NCBI RefSeq assembly: GCF_016518545.1
Contig: NZ_JACVTO010000003.1
Coordinates: 279,395-343,394 of the forward strand
Length of the DNA: 64,000 nucleotides
Source: Pseudomonas sp. S30
Lineage (GTDB): Bacteria; Pseudomonadota; Gammaproteobacteria; Pseudomonadales; Pseudomonadaceae
Direction of reading: 5' to 3'
The translations under genes and the position numbers were made by a program. Positions within the stretch are counted from its first letter, which is position 1, and every line of letters starts with the position of its first letter. Positions 9,641 to 20,668 of the stretch are shown here, piece by piece. Under the pieces are notes generated by a model that was given only the letters and a program-made list of their open reading frames with translations, did no database searches and was not told the DNA's origin.

Positions 9641-11584
9641 ATGTTCGGACCCCTCAATCGCCGCCTGGACAACCTCAGCGTCCGGCTCAAGCTCACCCTC
9701 GGCTTCGCCGTGGTCCTGCTGCTCACCCTGGCCACCACCGTGACCGGCTGGCGGGCACTGGACGGCGCCATCAATCGCTCGCAGCAGCTCAGCGAGATCG
9801 TGCGCATCAACGACCTGACCAAGGACCTGCGCGCTGAACGCATCACTTTCCGGGTGCTTTCCGACGACACCAGCAAGGCGCGTATCGAACAGATCCTGGA
9901 GCAGTTGCAGGGGATGTTCACCTTGCTCCAGCAGCGCAGCAGCGTCGAGGATTCGCGCCAGTTGCTCACCGAGAAGCTGCAGCAGTTGCAGCGGCTGCGC
10001 CAGGCCTTCACCGAGCTGCTCGGCGTGGTGCGCGAGCGCGCCGAGCTGCGCAGCACGCTACAGGCCCGGGTGCGGACCCTGGCCGACGCCATCGACGAGC
10101 TGCAGACCCAGGCGCTGCTTAAACTGCCGGCCGATGGCCAGCAGCAGGGGCTGCTCAACCTGATGGACACCCTCACCCGTCAGGTCGACAGCGCCAGCCA
10201 GCAGAGCCTGGTGCCGGCCTACACCTTCTCGCCCATAGAGGACTTCGCCAAGGTCGGCGACCAGCCCCTGGACGCTGCCAGGACCAGTCTGGAGCAGATG
10301 CTCGCCGCTCTCGCGCCACTGGGGCTGCCTGCCGATCTGATGGACCGACCCAAACTCGCCCTGGGCCAGTACCGCGCCAGCCTGGAGCAGTACCGCCAGG
10401 TCGCGATCCAGGCCGAGCGCCTGCAGAACAGCATGGAGGCGATCGGCAACGACCTGCGTGCTGCCAGCGTGACCCTCGCCGAGCACAAGGTCGAGCAGCG
10501 TGACCAGGAAGCCTTGGCCGCCCACTCGCTGCTCACCGCCGTCGCGCTGTTGGCCCTGGTGGTTGGCGTGCTGGCCGCGTGGCTGATCACCCGGCAGATC
10601 ACCCTGCCCCTGCGCCAGACCCTGGCCCAGGCCGCACGCATCGCCCGCGGCGACCTGAGCCAGGTGCACAGCGTGCAGCGCCAGGACGAGCTGGGCCAGT
10701 TGCAGGCCAGCATGCAGGAGATGACCCAGAGCCTGCGCCAGCTCATCGGTGGCATCGACCAGAGTGTCGGCCACTTGTCCCACGCCGCGACGCAACTGGC
10801 CGGTGCCAGCGCCGACACCCTGGAGCGCATCACCCAGCAGCGCGAGGAGACCGACCAGGTGGCCACGGCCATGAACCAGATGAGCGCCACGGTGCAGGAG
10901 GTGGCGCAGAACGCCGAGCATGCTTCGCTGGCCGCCACCGACGCCGACCAGCAGGCGCAGGTGGGCGATCAGGTGGTGGGCGAGGCGATTGCGCGGATCG
11001 AGCAGTTGGCCCTGCAGATGGACCGCTGCCTGCGCTCCATGCAGCACCTGGCCGGGGAAAGCCAGCGTATCGGCAGCATTCTCGATGTGATCAAGTCGGT
11101 CTCCGAGCAGACCAACCTGCTGGCGCTCAACGCCGCCATCGAGGCCGCGCGCGCCGGCGAAGCGGGTCGTGGTTTCGCCGTGGTCGCCGATGAAGTGCGT
11201 GGCCTGGCCCAGCGCACGCAGCAGTCCACCGAGGAAATCGAGCACCTCATCGAAAGCCTGCACCAGGGCACCGACGAGGTCACCTCACTGCTCGACAGCA
11301 GCCGCACCCTCACCGAACAGAGCGTGGAACTGAGCCGCCGCGCCGGCGACGCACTGGGCCAGATCACCCGCACGGTGTCGAACATCCAGGGCATGAACCA
11401 GCAGATCGCCACCGCCAGCGAGCAGCAGAGCGTGGTCGCCGAGCAGATCAACCGCAGCGTGATCAGCGTGCGCCAGGCGTCGGATCACACCAGCACGGCC
11501 AGCGAGCAGACGGCCAGTTCCAGTGGCGAACTGGAGCAGCTGGGGCAGCAACTGCGCGGGATGGTGGGGCGATTCAACCTGTAG
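9641..11584 (+). CDS. Methyl-accepting chemotaxis protein, tandem paralogue
   Basis: A 647-residue chemoreceptor with the same layout as its upstream neighbour: helix 1 near the N-terminus ([20 protein letters not shown]), an all-helical periplasmic sensor, helix 2 near residues 300-320, HAMP (RIARGDLSQ) and a signalling domain with the conserved [20 protein letters not shown] tip. The cytoplasmic halves of the two receptors are close to identical in places while the sensors have diverged, which suggests tandem duplication. GGAGAC precedes the chosen ATG. The ligand is unknown. Confidence 0.88.
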   Translation: MFGPLNRRLDNLSVRLKLTLGFAVVLLLTLATTVTGWRALDGAINRSQQLSEIVRINDLTKDLRAERITFRVLSDDTSKARIEQILEQLQGMFTLLQQRSSVEDSRQLLTEKLQQLQRLRQAFTELLGVVRERAELRSTLQARVRTLADAIDELQTQALLKLPADGQQQGLLNLMDTLTRQVDSASQQSLVPAYTFSPIEDFAKVGDQPLDAARTSLEQMLAALAPLGLPADLMDRPKLALGQYRASLEQYRQVAIQAERLQNSMEAIGNDLRAASVTLAEHKVEQRDQEALAAHSLLTAVALLALVVGVLAAWLITRQITLPLRQTLAQAARIARGDLSQVHSVQRQDELGQLQASMQEMTQSLRQLIGGIDQSVGHLSHAATQLAGASADTLERITQQREETDQVATAMNQMSATVQEVAQNAEHASLAATDADQQAQVGDQVVGEAIARIEQLALQMDRCLRSMQHLAGESQRIGSILDVIKSVSEQTNLLALNAAIEAARAGEAGRGFAVVADEVRGLAQRTQQSTEEIEHLIESLHQGTDEVTSLLDSSRTLTEQSVELSRRAGDALGQITRTVSNIQGMNQQIATASEQQSVVAEQINRSVISVRQASDHTSTASEQTASSSGELEQLGQQLRGMVGRFNL

Positions 11585-11600
11585 CGCTCGCTGTCGGAGA

Positions 11601-11629
11601 GCCCGCTCCCGGAGAGGGTGGGAGCGGGC
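11601..11629 (+). terminator. Hairpin after the chemoreceptor gene
   Basis: Perfect 10-bp arms (GCCCGCTCCC and GGGAGCGGGC) separated by 9 bases, starting 16 bases after the stop codon. No T-run follows. The arms resemble the Pseudomonas REP core, so it may be a REP-type terminator that also serves the convergent ABC operon. Confidence 0.55.
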
Positions 11630-11666
11630 CTGTAGCCGCGGGATCAGCGGCGAAGCGCACGGGCGC

Positions 11667-12410
11667 TCAAAGCACCTGGCGCAGGAACGCCTGGGCGCGC
11701 GGATCCCGCGGTGCGGCGAAGAACGCTGCCGGGGCGGCATCCTCCAGCAGCTTGCCGTGGTCGAAGAACAGCACGCGGTCGGCCACCTCGCGGGCGAAGC
11801 CCATTTCATGGGTCACGCAGACCATGGTCATGCCCTCCTGGGCCAGGGTCTTCATCACGTCCAGCACTTCACCGACCATCTCCGGGTCGAGCGCCGAGGT
11901 GGGCTCGTCGAACAGCATGACCTTCGGATCCATGGCCAGGGCGCGGGCGATCGCTACCCGCTGCTGCTGGCCGCCGGACAAGCGCGACGGATACTCGTTG
12001 GCCTTCTGGGCGATACCGACCTTCTCCAGCAAGGCGCGTGCCTTGGCCTCGCGGTCGGCCTTGCTGCGCTTGCGCACCACCTTCTGCGCCAGGCACAGGT
12101 TTTCCAGCACGGTCATGTGCGGGAACAGGTTGAAATGCTGGAACACCATGCCCACTTCGCGGCGATAGGCATTGATGTCGGTCTTCGGGTCTTCCAGGCG
12201 CAGGCCATCGATGGCCACCTGGCCCTCGTCGAAGTGCTCCAACCCATTCAAGCAGCGCAGGAAGGTCGACTTGCCCGAACCGGACGGGCCGAGCACCACC
12301 ACCACTTCGCCCTTGGCCACCTGGGTGCTCACCTGATCCACCGCGCGCACCACCTGGCCGCGGGTGTCGAAGACTTTCAGCAGGTCACGGACTTCAATCA
12401 CTTTGCGCAA
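11667..12410 (-). CDS. Polar amino-acid ABC transporter, ATP-binding protein
   Basis: A 247-residue ATPase of the GlnQ/HisP class. Walker A is GPSGSGKST, the Q-loop lies in [10 protein letters not shown], the signature is LSGGQQQR, and Walker B is [14 protein letters not shown]. It powers uptake through the adjacent permease, whose 3' end overlaps its start by 17 bases. It is the last gene of a binding protein-permease-ATPase operon. The substrate is a polar amino acid by family; the exact one cannot be read from the sequence. Confidence 0.93.
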   Translation of the reverse strand: MRKVIEVRDLLKVFDTRGQVVRAVDQVSTQVAKGEVVVVLGPSGSGKSTFLRCLNGLEHFDEGQVAIDGLRLEDPKTDINAYRREVGMVFQHFNLFPHMTVLENLCLAQKVVRKRSKADREAKARALLEKVGIAQKANEYPSRLSGGQQQRVAIARALAMDPKVMLFDEPTSALDPEMVGEVLDVMKTLAQEGMTMVCVTHEMGFAREVADRVLFFDHGKLLEDAAPAAFFAAPRDPRAQAFLRQVL

Positions 12411-13356
12411 GCCTCCGCTCGAGCCGGCTGGCGATGTGCGACAGCGGCAGGTTGATCAGCAGGTACAGCCCGGCCACGCAGAACCAGATCTCGAAGGTGG
12501 AAAAGGACGTGGTGATGGCCTCGCGACCACTCTTGGTCAGTTCGGTGATGGCGATCACCGACACCAGCGAGGTGTCCTTGACCAGGCTGATGAACTGCCC
12601 GGCCAGCGGTGGCAGCACGCGCTTGAACGCCTGCGGCAGAATCACGTGGCGCATCGACTGACCGGCATTGAGGCCCAGCGAGCGGGCCGCCTCGTTCTGG
12701 CCCTTGGCGATGGACTGCACGCCCGCACGCACGATCTCGGCCACGTAGGCGCCGGTGAACAGCGCCAGCGCCGCCACCCCGGCGAATTCGCGGGACAGGT
12801 TGAGCACCGTGCCGATGAAGAAGTAGAAGATGAAGATCTGCACCAGCAGCGGCGTGCCGCGCACCAGCTCGACGTAGACGGTGGACAGGTCACGCAGGGT
12901 CGGGTTGCTGGACAGCCGGCACAGGCCGGCGAACAGGCCGATCAGCAGCCCCAGCGCGCCAGAGGCCATGGAGATCCATAACGTGGTCCACAAACCCCAG
13001 GCCAATGGACCGGCCGCCCAGTGACGGGTGACGCCGATCTGGTCGCCCTCGGAGACGTCGTCGCCACGGCTCAGTTGCAGGCTGTCCTTGGCCACCTCCA
13101 GCACCTGCTGCTCGCCGCCCTCGGTCTTGAGGGTGACCCACGCCTGATCGCCGGACACCACGATGTCCTCGACCGTGCCGTAGTCGGTGGCCCGTTGCAC
13201 GTCCTCGGCCTGGAAGGCGAAATACTGAGGGACGCGGTTCCAGCGCCACTCATAGGAAATCATCGACGTGGCCAGGTACAGGCTGCACGCCAGTCCCACC
13301 AGGACCAGCGCGGTGAGCGCATGCCAGGGCCACTGGGGTTTGTTGTGTTTGATCAC
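12394..13356 (-). CDS. Polar amino-acid ABC transporter permease with N-terminal extracytoplasmic extension
   Basis: HisMQ-type permease. The C-terminal ~220 residues are the usual domain ([16 protein letters not shown], then the EAA loop [22 protein letters not shown]). It is longer than usual: 320 residues against ~220-250, because an extra N-terminal helix is followed by ~80 soluble residues (roughly 30-110) before the first conserved helix. The GTG at 13356 is chosen because GGAG sits seven bases upstream and the reading frame further upstream is not membrane-like. With no second permease gene present, the subunit presumably forms a homodimer. Confidence 0.9.
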   Translation of the reverse strand: MIKHNKPQWPWHALTALVLVGLACSLYLATSMISYEWRWNRVPQYFAFQAEDVQRATDYGTVEDIVVSGDQAWVTLKTEGGEQQVLEVAKDSLQLSRGDDVSEGDQIGVTRHWAAGPLAWGLWTTLWISMASGALGLLIGLFAGLCRLSSNPTLRDLSTVYVELVRGTPLLVQIFIFYFFIGTVLNLSREFAGVAALALFTGAYVAEIVRAGVQSIAKGQNEAARSLGLNAGQSMRHVILPQAFKRVLPPLAGQFISLVKDTSLVSVIAITELTKSGREAITTSFSTFEIWFCVAGLYLLINLPLSHIASRLERRLAQSD

Positions 13357-13477
13357 GGGGGTACTCCGCACAGCACCGAGCGGCCAGCACGAGCGGCAAG
13401 CGACGAGAATGCGCACTGCGCTGCAGTGAGCGCGTTCCCGTGGCTTGCCGCCGGTAGCTAGCCGCCGGTATCTGGGT

Positions 13478-14278
13478 TTATTCCATTTCCTTGAGCCAGT
13501 CGGTCTTCTTGAACCACTTGTCGTGGATTCGATCGTAGGTGCCGTCGTGCTTGATCTGGTGCAGGAAATTGTTGATGAAGTTGATGCTGTCGTAGTCGCC
13601 CTTCTTCAGCCCGAACGCCAGCGGCTCGTAGGTGAAGGGTTCCTCCAGGTAGACCAGCTTGCCGGCGCCGGCCTTGTTCACCGCCACCACGTTGTACGGC
13701 GCGTCGTAGACGAAGGCGTCGGCCTTGCCGTTGACCACGTCCATCACCGCTTCCTGCTCGTTGTCGTAGCCGTGGTACTTGGCCTTGGCGATCAGCTTCT
13801 TGGCGACCATCTCACCGGTGGTGCCCAGCTTGGAGGTGAGGCGGTACTTCTCGTCGTTCAGGTCCTTGTACGACTTGATCTCGCCTTGCAGCTCCTTGCG
13901 GATCAGCAGGGTCTGGCCGACCACGATGAAGGGTTCGCTGAAGTTCAGGCGCAGGTTGCGTTCCTGGGTCAGGGTCATGCCACTGCCGATCATGTCGAAC
14001 TTGTCGGTCAGCAGGGCCGGGATGATGCCGTCGTAGGCGGTGGACACGGTTTCGAGCTTGACGCCCATGGACTTGGCCATGGCCTTGAGGATGTCCACCT
14101 CGAAGCCGATGATCTCGCCACGCTTGTTGGTCATCTCGAACGGCATGTAGGTCGGGTCCATGCCCACGCGCAGCGTACCGCGCTTGACCGCTTCGTCGAT
14201 GGCACCGGCCTGGGCGGCCGAGACTGCCACCAGCGCCGTGACGCCGAGCAGGATGCGCGACAGGTATTTCTTCATCAT
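13478..14278 (-). CDS. Polar amino-acid ABC transporter, periplasmic binding protein
   Basis: A 266-residue family-3 solute-binding protein. The signal peptide spans ~1-23 (MMKKYLSRILLGVTALVAVS, then AQA cleavage). The mature part has the ligand-pocket signature LRVGMDPTYMPFEM, the hallmark GFEVDILKAMAKSMG, and MTLTQERNLRLNFSEPF. First gene of the operon. The ATG at 14278 is supported by an AGGGG Shine-Dalgarno eight bases upstream. The ligand is probably a polar amino acid. Confidence 0.92.
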   Translation of the reverse strand: MMKKYLSRILLGVTALVAVSAAQAGAIDEAVKRGTLRVGMDPTYMPFEMTNKRGEIIGFEVDILKAMAKSMGVKLETVSTAYDGIIPALLTDKFDMIGSGMTLTQERNLRLNFSEPFIVVGQTLLIRKELQGEIKSYKDLNDEKYRLTSKLGTTGEMVAKKLIAKAKYHGYDNEQEAVMDVVNGKADAFVYDAPYNVVAVNKAGAGKLVYLEEPFTYEPLAFGLKKGDYDSINFINNFLHQIKHDGTYDRIHDKWFKKTDWLKEME

Positions 14279-14435
14279 CACCAAGTCCCCTAGCAGGAAG
14301 TTCGCAGAATCTTGTTGTGTGCAGGGCCAGGCTGGCCGCGGCGTTATGTCGGGACGGATGCTAACGCATGCACGGCCTGGGACCTAGAGCCATTGGGGGA
14401 CTTTGTTGGCCAAAATGAACCCTGGGGGTGAAAAG

Positions 14436-14500
14436 CTTCGCGGGTGAACCCGCGCCTGCAGGACAGTACGTCTGCAGAAGCCGGTTCACCCGCGAAAGGG
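14436..14500. repeat. Inverted pair of REP-like elements
   Basis: Two copies of a REP core in opposite orientation: CTTCGCGGGTGAACCCGCG then, after ~20 bases, GGTTCACCCGCGAA. The centre also carries paired CTGCAG blocks. It sits between the opgH stop and the upstream end of the ABC operon. Such clusters are typical of P. putida-group genomes and often act as transcript ends. Confidence 0.75.
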
Positions 14501-14504
14501 ACGA

Positions 14505-17078
14505 TCAGGCGCCGACGAGCGTCGGCTGTCCCTCGCCTTCGGGCTGCAAGGGTAGCAGCGGCGCGTGCGGATCGTTGGCGATCGAACCGCGCCAGGCCTT
14601 GATCCACGCCTCGTGACCCTCGGCCCACACCTGCTCGTGCAGGCGCGACAGTGCCACCGGGTCGCTCAGCAATGCCAGGCGGGTGCCACTGTCGATGCCC
14701 TTGGGCCCCGCTTCCAGCGCCTTGGCGATGCGCTCGGCACGCAGCGTCTCGATCGCTTCGGCCTTGCCGTGGCGCGCCGTGCCCATGGCGCACGCCAGGG
14801 CGTTCTGGCGCGGATCGACCACCGCCCGGACGAAGCCGTCACGCAGGGCGTGCCAGCGGTTCTCGTGGGTGTACTGGTCGGTGGCCAGCAGTTCGTGCGG
14901 GGTGGCGTATTCCTCGGGAATGAGGAACAACTGCTCGTCCTTGGCCGCCAGGCCCAGGCGCACGCGGCTGGAAATCACCGACACCGGGATCGACAACAGC
15001 AGGGAGCCGACGATAGGCGCCAGCCACCACAGGAAGCTGGGGTTCAGCCAGGCCACCAGGGCGGCCCAGGCAAAGCCCAGCAGGGTCTGCGGACCATGGC
15101 GGCGCACCGCTTCGCTCCACGGTGTGGAGTCGTCGTCACGCTGGGGCGAGTTCCAGGTCGCCGCCCAGCCCAGGAACGCAGCCAGGACGAAGCGGGTGTG
15201 GAAGATCATCCGCACCGGCGCCAGCAGCATGGAGAACAGCATCTCCAGCAGCATCGACAGCGTGACCTTGATACGTCCGCCGAACTCCGTCGCGCCCTTG
15301 GCCCAGATCAGGATGACGCTGAGCAGCTTGGGCAGGAACAGCAGCACGATGGTGGTGGAGAACAGCGCGATGGCCTTTTCCGGGTGCCATTGCGGCCACA
15401 GCGGGTACAACTGGAACGGCTCGATGAAGTACTGCGGCTCCATCAGCGTGTTGGTCGCCAGCAGCGCTGTGGACAACACCAGGAACAGGAACCACAGCGG
15501 CGCCGACAGGTACGACATCACCCCGGTTAGGAACACCGCACGGTGAACCGGGTGCATGCCCTTGACCAGGAACAGGCGGAAGTTCATCAGGTTGCCGTGG
15601 CACCAGCGACGGTCACGCTTGAGTTCGTCGAGCAGGTTCGGCGGCAGCTCTTCGTAGCTACCCGGCAGGTCGTAGGCGATCCACACGCCCCAGCCGGCAC
15701 GGCGCATCAGCGCGGCTTCGACGAAGTCGTGGGACAGGATCGCACCGGCGAAGGCGCCCTTGCCCGGCAACGGCGCCAGGGCGCAGTGCTCGATGAACGG
15801 CTGCATGCGGATGATCGCGTTGTGGCCCCAGTAGTGCGATTCGCCCAGCTGCCAGAAGTGCAGGCCGGCGGTGAACAGCGGGCCGTACACGCGGGTGGCG
15901 AACTGCTGCATGCGCGCATACAGGGTGTCCATGCCCGAAGCCCGTGGCCCGGTCTGGATGATGCCGGCGTCCGGATTGGCCTCCATCAGGCGCACCAGGC
16001 TGCTCAGGCATTCGCCGCTCATCACGCTGTCGGCGTCGAGCACCACCATGTACTTGTATTCGCCACCCCAGCGACGGCAGAAGTCGTCGAGGTTACCGCT
16101 CTTGCGCTTGACCCGACGCCGGCGACGGCGATAGAAGATGCGCCCGAAGCCCTTGGCCTCGCGACACACTTCCAGCCAGGCCTGCTGCTCGGCCACGGCG
16201 ATGTCGGTGTCGTTGGTGTCGCTGAGCACGAAGAAATCGAAGCGATCCAGGTTGCCGGTGGCGGCCACCGACTCGAAGGTCGCGCGCAGTCCGGCGAATA
16301 CGCGAGGCACGTCTTCGTTGCAGATCGGCATGACGATCGCGGTGCGCGCATCGGCGGCGATCGGCTCATTGCCGGCGCTGCTGCCGGAAATCTTGTACTT
16401 GTCGCGGCCGGTGAGCAGTTCCAGGAAGCCCATCAGCGCGGTCCAGAAGCCGGCCGACACCCAGCAGAACAGGATGCCGAACAGGATCAGGATCGAGGTC
16501 TGCAACGCGTAGGGCCAGACCTGCACCACGGTGTCCCAGATCGGCTGGTTGACCACTTCGTCGAAGTCGACGAACGACCAGCCCTGATACGGCAGGATGC
16601 CCTTCATGTACCAGCCAGCCACCAGCGTCTGGCCGATCATCAGCAGCAGCAGGATGTAGCGGCGCATCGAACCCACCCAGCGCCAGCGCGCCGGCGGCAG
16701 CTCACGCTTGGGCGGCTGCGGGGCGTTGGTGCGGCCGGTCAGGCGGCGCCAGATGCGCACCAGCACGTTGGTGCGCCAGGGTTCGGGCAACACCCGGGTG
16801 CGCTTGATGGGCGGGGCGATCTTCAGGCTCAGGCGGCCTTCGGCGTCGACGCCGAGCATCTGCGCCTCCTCCAGCTCCGCGGCACTGCCGACGGTCAGGC
16901 GCGGGCCCACCGACGCCTGTACGGCGTCGCTGGGGTTGGTGTGCGGCTGCGCCGACAGGCGCTGATGCAGCTCGCTGAAGGACGAGCAGCTGGCGAGCTC
17001 CGCGCGCTGCTCATCGCTCAGTGGGAGGTGGGCCAGGTACTCGCCGAGCGACTCCAGCCTTGCGTTGGGATTACTCAT
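14505..17078 (-). CDS. opgH: Glucans biosynthesis glucosyltransferase OpgH (MdoH)
   Basis: Inner-membrane glucosyltransferase that makes the beta-1,2-linked backbone of osmoregulated periplasmic glucans. 857 residues, the usual family size. Visible are two N-terminal membrane helices, a family-2 glycosyltransferase domain with the D-x-D element [10 protein letters not shown] and the RDRRWCHG (QxxRW-type) motif, and several membrane helices in the C-terminal half. The start overlaps the opgG stop by eight bases, so the two genes are co-translated. Confidence 0.96.
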   Translation of the reverse strand: MSNPNARLESLGEYLAHLPLSDEQRAELASCSSFSELHQRLSAQPHTNPSDAVQASVGPRLTVGSAAELEEAQMLGVDAEGRLSLKIAPPIKRTRVLPEPWRTNVLVRIWRRLTGRTNAPQPPKRELPPARWRWVGSMRRYILLLLMIGQTLVAGWYMKGILPYQGWSFVDFDEVVNQPIWDTVVQVWPYALQTSILILFGILFCWVSAGFWTALMGFLELLTGRDKYKISGSSAGNEPIAADARTAIVMPICNEDVPRVFAGLRATFESVAATGNLDRFDFFVLSDTNDTDIAVAEQQAWLEVCREAKGFGRIFYRRRRRRVKRKSGNLDDFCRRWGGEYKYMVVLDADSVMSGECLSSLVRLMEANPDAGIIQTGPRASGMDTLYARMQQFATRVYGPLFTAGLHFWQLGESHYWGHNAIIRMQPFIEHCALAPLPGKGAFAGAILSHDFVEAALMRRAGWGVWIAYDLPGSYEELPPNLLDELKRDRRWCHGNLMNFRLFLVKGMHPVHRAVFLTGVMSYLSAPLWFLFLVLSTALLATNTLMEPQYFIEPFQLYPLWPQWHPEKAIALFSTTIVLLFLPKLLSVILIWAKGATEFGGRIKVTLSMLLEMLFSMLLAPVRMIFHTRFVLAAFLGWAATWNSPQRDDDSTPWSEAVRRHGPQTLLGFAWAALVAWLNPSFLWWLAPIVGSLLLSIPVSVISSRVRLGLAAKDEQLFLIPEEYATPHELLATDQYTHENRWHALRDGFVRAVVDPRQNALACAMGTARHGKAEAIETLRAERIAKALEAGPKGIDSGTRLALLSDPVALSRLHEQVWAEGHEAWIKAWRGSIANDPHAPLLPLQPEGEGQPTLVGA

Positions 17079-18816
17079 CGGCAGGCAACTGATAGCTCCA
17101 GGTCTCGGTCAGCACCTTCTCGGTGGTGGCCGGGGCTCCGGTGGTGGATGCCGCATCGGCGGCGGGTTGCTCGGCGGGCTTCTCGACCTTCTCGGCCTTG
17201 CCGTGCTGAGCCTTGGCGTGCTTGGCAGTGGCTTTTTCCGCCTTGGTCTCGGCGGCCTTGTCTTGCTTGGGCGCCTCCACCGGCACGTCACGCAGCAGGG
17301 CTGCGCGCATTTCGGTGGACTTCTTCGGATCCTTGACCTTCAACCGCAGGGTCAGGCGCCAGCCCTTGGTCTCGGGGTTGTAGCGCAGGTTGTTCTCGAC
17401 CACATCGGCGTTGTCGCCGACGCTGACCTGGCTGCGCACGGCGGTATCTTCCGGCAGGTCGGCCAGGGCCGGGCCGTAGAAATCGACCAGGAAGGCGATG
17501 CTGCCATCGGGCTGACGGATCAGGTTGGCCTGCTTGACGTCACCGGTGGAACGCAGGGTCTGCTTGACCCACCCCAGGTCCTTGGGCTGGAACTGCGCTT
17601 CGTTGATGGTCCAGTGCAGGCGGTAGTTGTACTCGAACGGCTTGCCCGGCTCAGGCAGGGTTTCCGGGCTCCAGAACGCCACGATGTTGTCGTTGGTCTC
17701 GTCGGCAGTGGGGATTTCCACCAGGTCTACGGTACCTTTGCCCCAGTCGCCCTTGGGCTCGATCCAGGCGCTCGGGCGCTTCTGGTAGTTGTCGTCCAGG
17801 TCTTCGAAATCGCTGAAGGCGCGCTGGCGCTGCATCAGGCCGAAGCCGCGCGGGTTCTCCACGCTGAAGTTGCTCACGGCCAGGTGTTTCGGGTTGTTCA
17901 GCGGACGCCACAGCCACTCGCCGTTGCCAGCGTGAATCGACAAGCCCTCGGAGTCATGCAGGGCCGGACGGTAGTTCTGCACTTTCGACGGCTGGTTCGG
18001 GCCGAACAGGAACATGCTGGTCAGCGGGGCGATGCCCAGGCGGCTGACGTGATCCCGCAGAAACACCTTGGACTTGACGTCGACCACGGTGTCGTCACCC
18101 GGACGCAGGGTCAGCTTGTAGGCGCCGGTGGAGCGTGGCGAGTCGAGCAGCGCGTAGATCACCAGGTGCTTGTCGGCAGGCTTGGGTTTTTCGATCCAGA
18201 ACTCGCGAAAACGCGGGAATTCCTCGCCCGAGGGCAACGCGGTGTCCAGCGCCAGGCCACGGGCCGACAGGCCGTAGGCATGGCCCTTGCCGACCACGCG
18301 GAAGTAGCTCGCGCCCAGCAGGGTCATGATCTCGTCCTGCTTGTCGGCCTTGTTGATCGGGTACAGCACGCGGAACCCGGCGTAACCCAGGTTCTTGGTG
18401 GCGTCGGCATCGTGGGGCACGTCGCCGAACTCGAAGCGGTTCGGGTCGTACTTGATTTCCTCGACCTTGTTGGCGGTGATCTCGTTGATGGTCACCGGCG
18501 TGTCGAAGTGCATGCCCTGATGGTAGAAGGACAGCTTGAAGGGGGTCTTGTCGTCGGCCCATTCGGCCTTGGACTGGATGAAGCGGATCTTCTGGTAGTC
18601 GGCGTACTTCATGTCGCGGAATACCGGCGGCAGGTTGCTCTTCGGAGCCTCGAACTTCTGCCCGGCCAGATCCTTCGCCTTGGCGGCGACATCGTCAAGG
18701 TTGAATGCCCACAGCTGGCCAGCGCTCATCAGGCCAACCAGCGCTGCGCCTGCCAACACGGCCTTGCGCAGCCGCTTGCCGGGGATTCTTGGTGCATTAC
18801 AGGGACTTACAATCAC
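17071..18816 (-). CDS. opgG: Glucans biosynthesis protein OpgG (MdoG)
   Basis: Periplasmic protein needed with OpgH to build osmoregulated periplasmic glucans. 581 residues from the GTG at 18816, which has GAGGG seven bases upstream. The signal peptide ends near GQLWA, and the mature start [15 protein letters not shown] is the family signature. It carries an added C-terminal low-complexity segment rich in Ala, Lys, Glu and Thr (about residues 510-565) that is not part of the OpgG fold. Longer ATG starts upstream lack a ribosome site. Confidence 0.93.
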   Translation of the reverse strand: MIVSPCNAPRIPGKRLRKAVLAGAALVGLMSAGQLWAFNLDDVAAKAKDLAGQKFEAPKSNLPPVFRDMKYADYQKIRFIQSKAEWADDKTPFKLSFYHQGMHFDTPVTINEITANKVEEIKYDPNRFEFGDVPHDADATKNLGYAGFRVLYPINKADKQDEIMTLLGASYFRVVGKGHAYGLSARGLALDTALPSGEEFPRFREFWIEKPKPADKHLVIYALLDSPRSTGAYKLTLRPGDDTVVDVKSKVFLRDHVSRLGIAPLTSMFLFGPNQPSKVQNYRPALHDSEGLSIHAGNGEWLWRPLNNPKHLAVSNFSVENPRGFGLMQRQRAFSDFEDLDDNYQKRPSAWIEPKGDWGKGTVDLVEIPTADETNDNIVAFWSPETLPEPGKPFEYNYRLHWTINEAQFQPKDLGWVKQTLRSTGDVKQANLIRQPDGSIAFLVDFYGPALADLPEDTAVRSQVSVGDNADVVENNLRYNPETKGWRLTLRLKVKDPKKSTEMRAALLRDVPVEAPKQDKAAETKAEKATAKHAKAQHGKAEKVEKPAEQPAADAASTTGAPATTEKVLTETWSYQLPADE

Positions 18817-19140
18817 GAGCAACCCTCGCCGTAAACAGATCATGAAACCAACGGCCAGCGACCAATGCCGGGTTGGCGAGCACTGTTCGGACCCCGCAAG
18901 GGCGCAATGATTCCCTAGGCGGATCCAGACAACGCTCGAGTCAGGGTGAAACGAGCCTGCGAATGCAGGCCCACGTAGCGCGCGATTATCCAGCAGGCTG
19001 AGTGACAACGCATCATGCTTAACAAACTATTTATCAGCCGAATCGGCAAAACCTGTAGGAGTGGTTTTATCCGCGAAGCAGAGACTGCGGCGTCTGGTAC
19101 AGGCTGGAACCGTGAGAGCGGGTTACCCACGCGCTGGGTA
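18817..19140. other. Intergenic region upstream of opgG with one REP-like half-site
   Basis: A 324-base gap holding the opgGH promoter region. A single REP-like stretch (CTGTAGGAGTGG, then ATCCGCGAAG) lies near 19052-19080, just after the end of dtd. I see no further gene or clear promoter. Confidence 0.5.
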
Positions 19141-19578
19141 TCAAATTTGTAACATGAAGGTTACCGGGCCATCGTTGACCAGGTGCACCTGCATGTCCGC
19201 CCCGAACCGACCGGTCTGCACCACTGCGTGCTGGTTGCGGGCCTGCTGCACCAGGTAGTCGAACAGCTCGGCACCCAGTGCCGCCGGCGCTGCCGTGGAG
19301 AACCCCGGGCGCATGCCGCTGCGGGTGTCCGCTGCCAGGGTGAACTGCGACACCAGCAACAGGCCGCCACCGACGTCCTTGAGCGAGAGGTTCATCTTGC
19401 CGTTGGGGTCGCTGAACACCCGATAATTCAACAGCTTGTGCAAGAGCTTGTCGGCGTGTTCGCGGGTATCGTCCGGCTCGACCGCCACCAGCACCAGCAA
19501 CCCCTGGTCCACGGCGCCGACCACCTCACCGTCGACCTCCACTCGTGCCCCACGAACCCGTTGCAGCAGCCCCTTCAT
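19141..19578 (-). CDS. dtd: D-aminoacyl-tRNA deacylase
   Basis: Removes D-amino acids (and mischarged glycine) from tRNA. 145 residues, standard length. Motifs: [13 protein letters not shown] (SQxT) and RPGFSTAAP, both lining the active site, and the cross-subunit Gly-Pro pair in NDGPVTFML. The start overlaps the pip stop by four bases (ATGA), so it is the second gene of a pip-dtd unit. Confidence 0.96.
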   Translation of the reverse strand: MKGLLQRVRGARVEVDGEVVGAVDQGLLVLVAVEPDDTREHADKLLHKLLNYRVFSDPNGKMNLSLKDVGGGLLLVSQFTLAADTRSGMRPGFSTAAPAALGAELFDYLVQQARNQHAVVQTGRFGADMQVHLVNDGPVTFMLQI

Positions 19579-20546
19579 GCTTCTTCCAGAGGCAGGTCCA
19601 GCAGGCGCCGGGCCATCTGGTCGGCGGCACGCACCAGGGCATCGGTGATCCCTGGTTCCGAGGCCGCGTGGCCGGCGTCGCGAATCACCTTCAGCTCACT
19701 GTTGGGCCAGGCCTGATGCAGTTCCCAGGCGTTGTCCAGCGGGCAGATCACATCGTAGCGGCCATGCACGATCACCGCCGGCAGGTGGGCGATCCTGGGC
19801 ATGTCGCGGATCAGTTGATCCTGCTCGAGGAAGGCGTTGTGGGTGAAGTAGTGGCATTCGATCCGGGCGATGGACAATGCTCGCTGCGGCTCGGAGAAGC
19901 GGTCCACCACCAGCGGGTTCGGCCGCAGGGTCGCGGTACGCCCTTCCCAGGTCGACCAGGCCTTGGCCGCCTGCATCTGGGCGATCTGGTCGTGACCGGT
20001 AAGGCGCTTGTGGAAGGCCTTGACCAGGTCGCCGCGCTCTTCCTGGGGAATCGGCGCGATGTAGTCCTGCCAGTAGTCGGGGAACAGACGGCTGGCGCCG
20101 GCCTGGTAGAACCATTCGATTTCCTGCGGGCGGCACAGGAAGATGCCGCGCAGGATCAGGCCGTGCACGCGCTCCGGGTGTTTCTGGGCGTAGGCCAGTG
20201 CCAGGGTCGAGCCCCAGGAACCGCCGAACAGCACCCACTTGTCGATGCCCAGGTGCTCACGAATGCGCTCCAGGTCTTCGACCAGGTGCCAGGTGGTGTT
20301 GTTCTCCAGGCTGGCATGGGGAGTGGAGCGCCCGCAGCCGCGCTGGTCGAAGGTGACGATGCGGTACAGGTTGGGGTCGAAATAGCAACGGCTCTGGGCG
20401 TCGCAACCCGCCCCCGGGCCTCCGTGGATGAACACCACCGGCAGACCTTCGGGCGAACCGCTTTCGTCGACATACAACACATGCGGCGCTTCCACGGCCA
20501 GATCGTGCCGGGCGTAGGGTTTGATCTGAGGGTAGAGGGTCTGCAT
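19575..20546 (-). CDS. pip: Proline iminopeptidase
   Basis: Alpha/beta hydrolase of peptidase family S33 that releases N-terminal proline. 323 residues. The oxyanion segment is [11 protein letters not shown], the nucleophile elbow is [14 protein letters not shown], and the catalytic His is in [10 protein letters not shown]. The ATG at 20546 gives [12 protein letters not shown], with GGAG six bases upstream. A longer reading frame is open upstream through hutG but has no support. Confidence 0.94.
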   Translation of the reverse strand: MQTLYPQIKPYARHDLAVEAPHVLYVDESGSPEGLPVVFIHGGPGAGCDAQSRCYFDPNLYRIVTFDQRGCGRSTPHASLENNTTWHLVEDLERIREHLGIDKWVLFGGSWGSTLALAYAQKHPERVHGLILRGIFLCRPQEIEWFYQAGASRLFPDYWQDYIAPIPQEERGDLVKAFHKRLTGHDQIAQMQAAKAWSTWEGRTATLRPNPLVVDRFSEPQRALSIARIECHYFTHNAFLEQDQLIRDMPRIAHLPAVIVHGRYDVICPLDNAWELHQAWPNSELKVIRDAGHAASEPGITDALVRAADQMARRLLDLPLEEA

Positions 20547-20668
20547 TGCGCACTCCATGAAGGGCTGATCTTCGGCAGGTGCCATCATAAACCCGATTCG
20601 TCGCCAGGCGCATGCACGGCGTGCTCGATCCTTTCCTGCCCTGCCCTGCCCTCGGCGTCGAACCGCAT

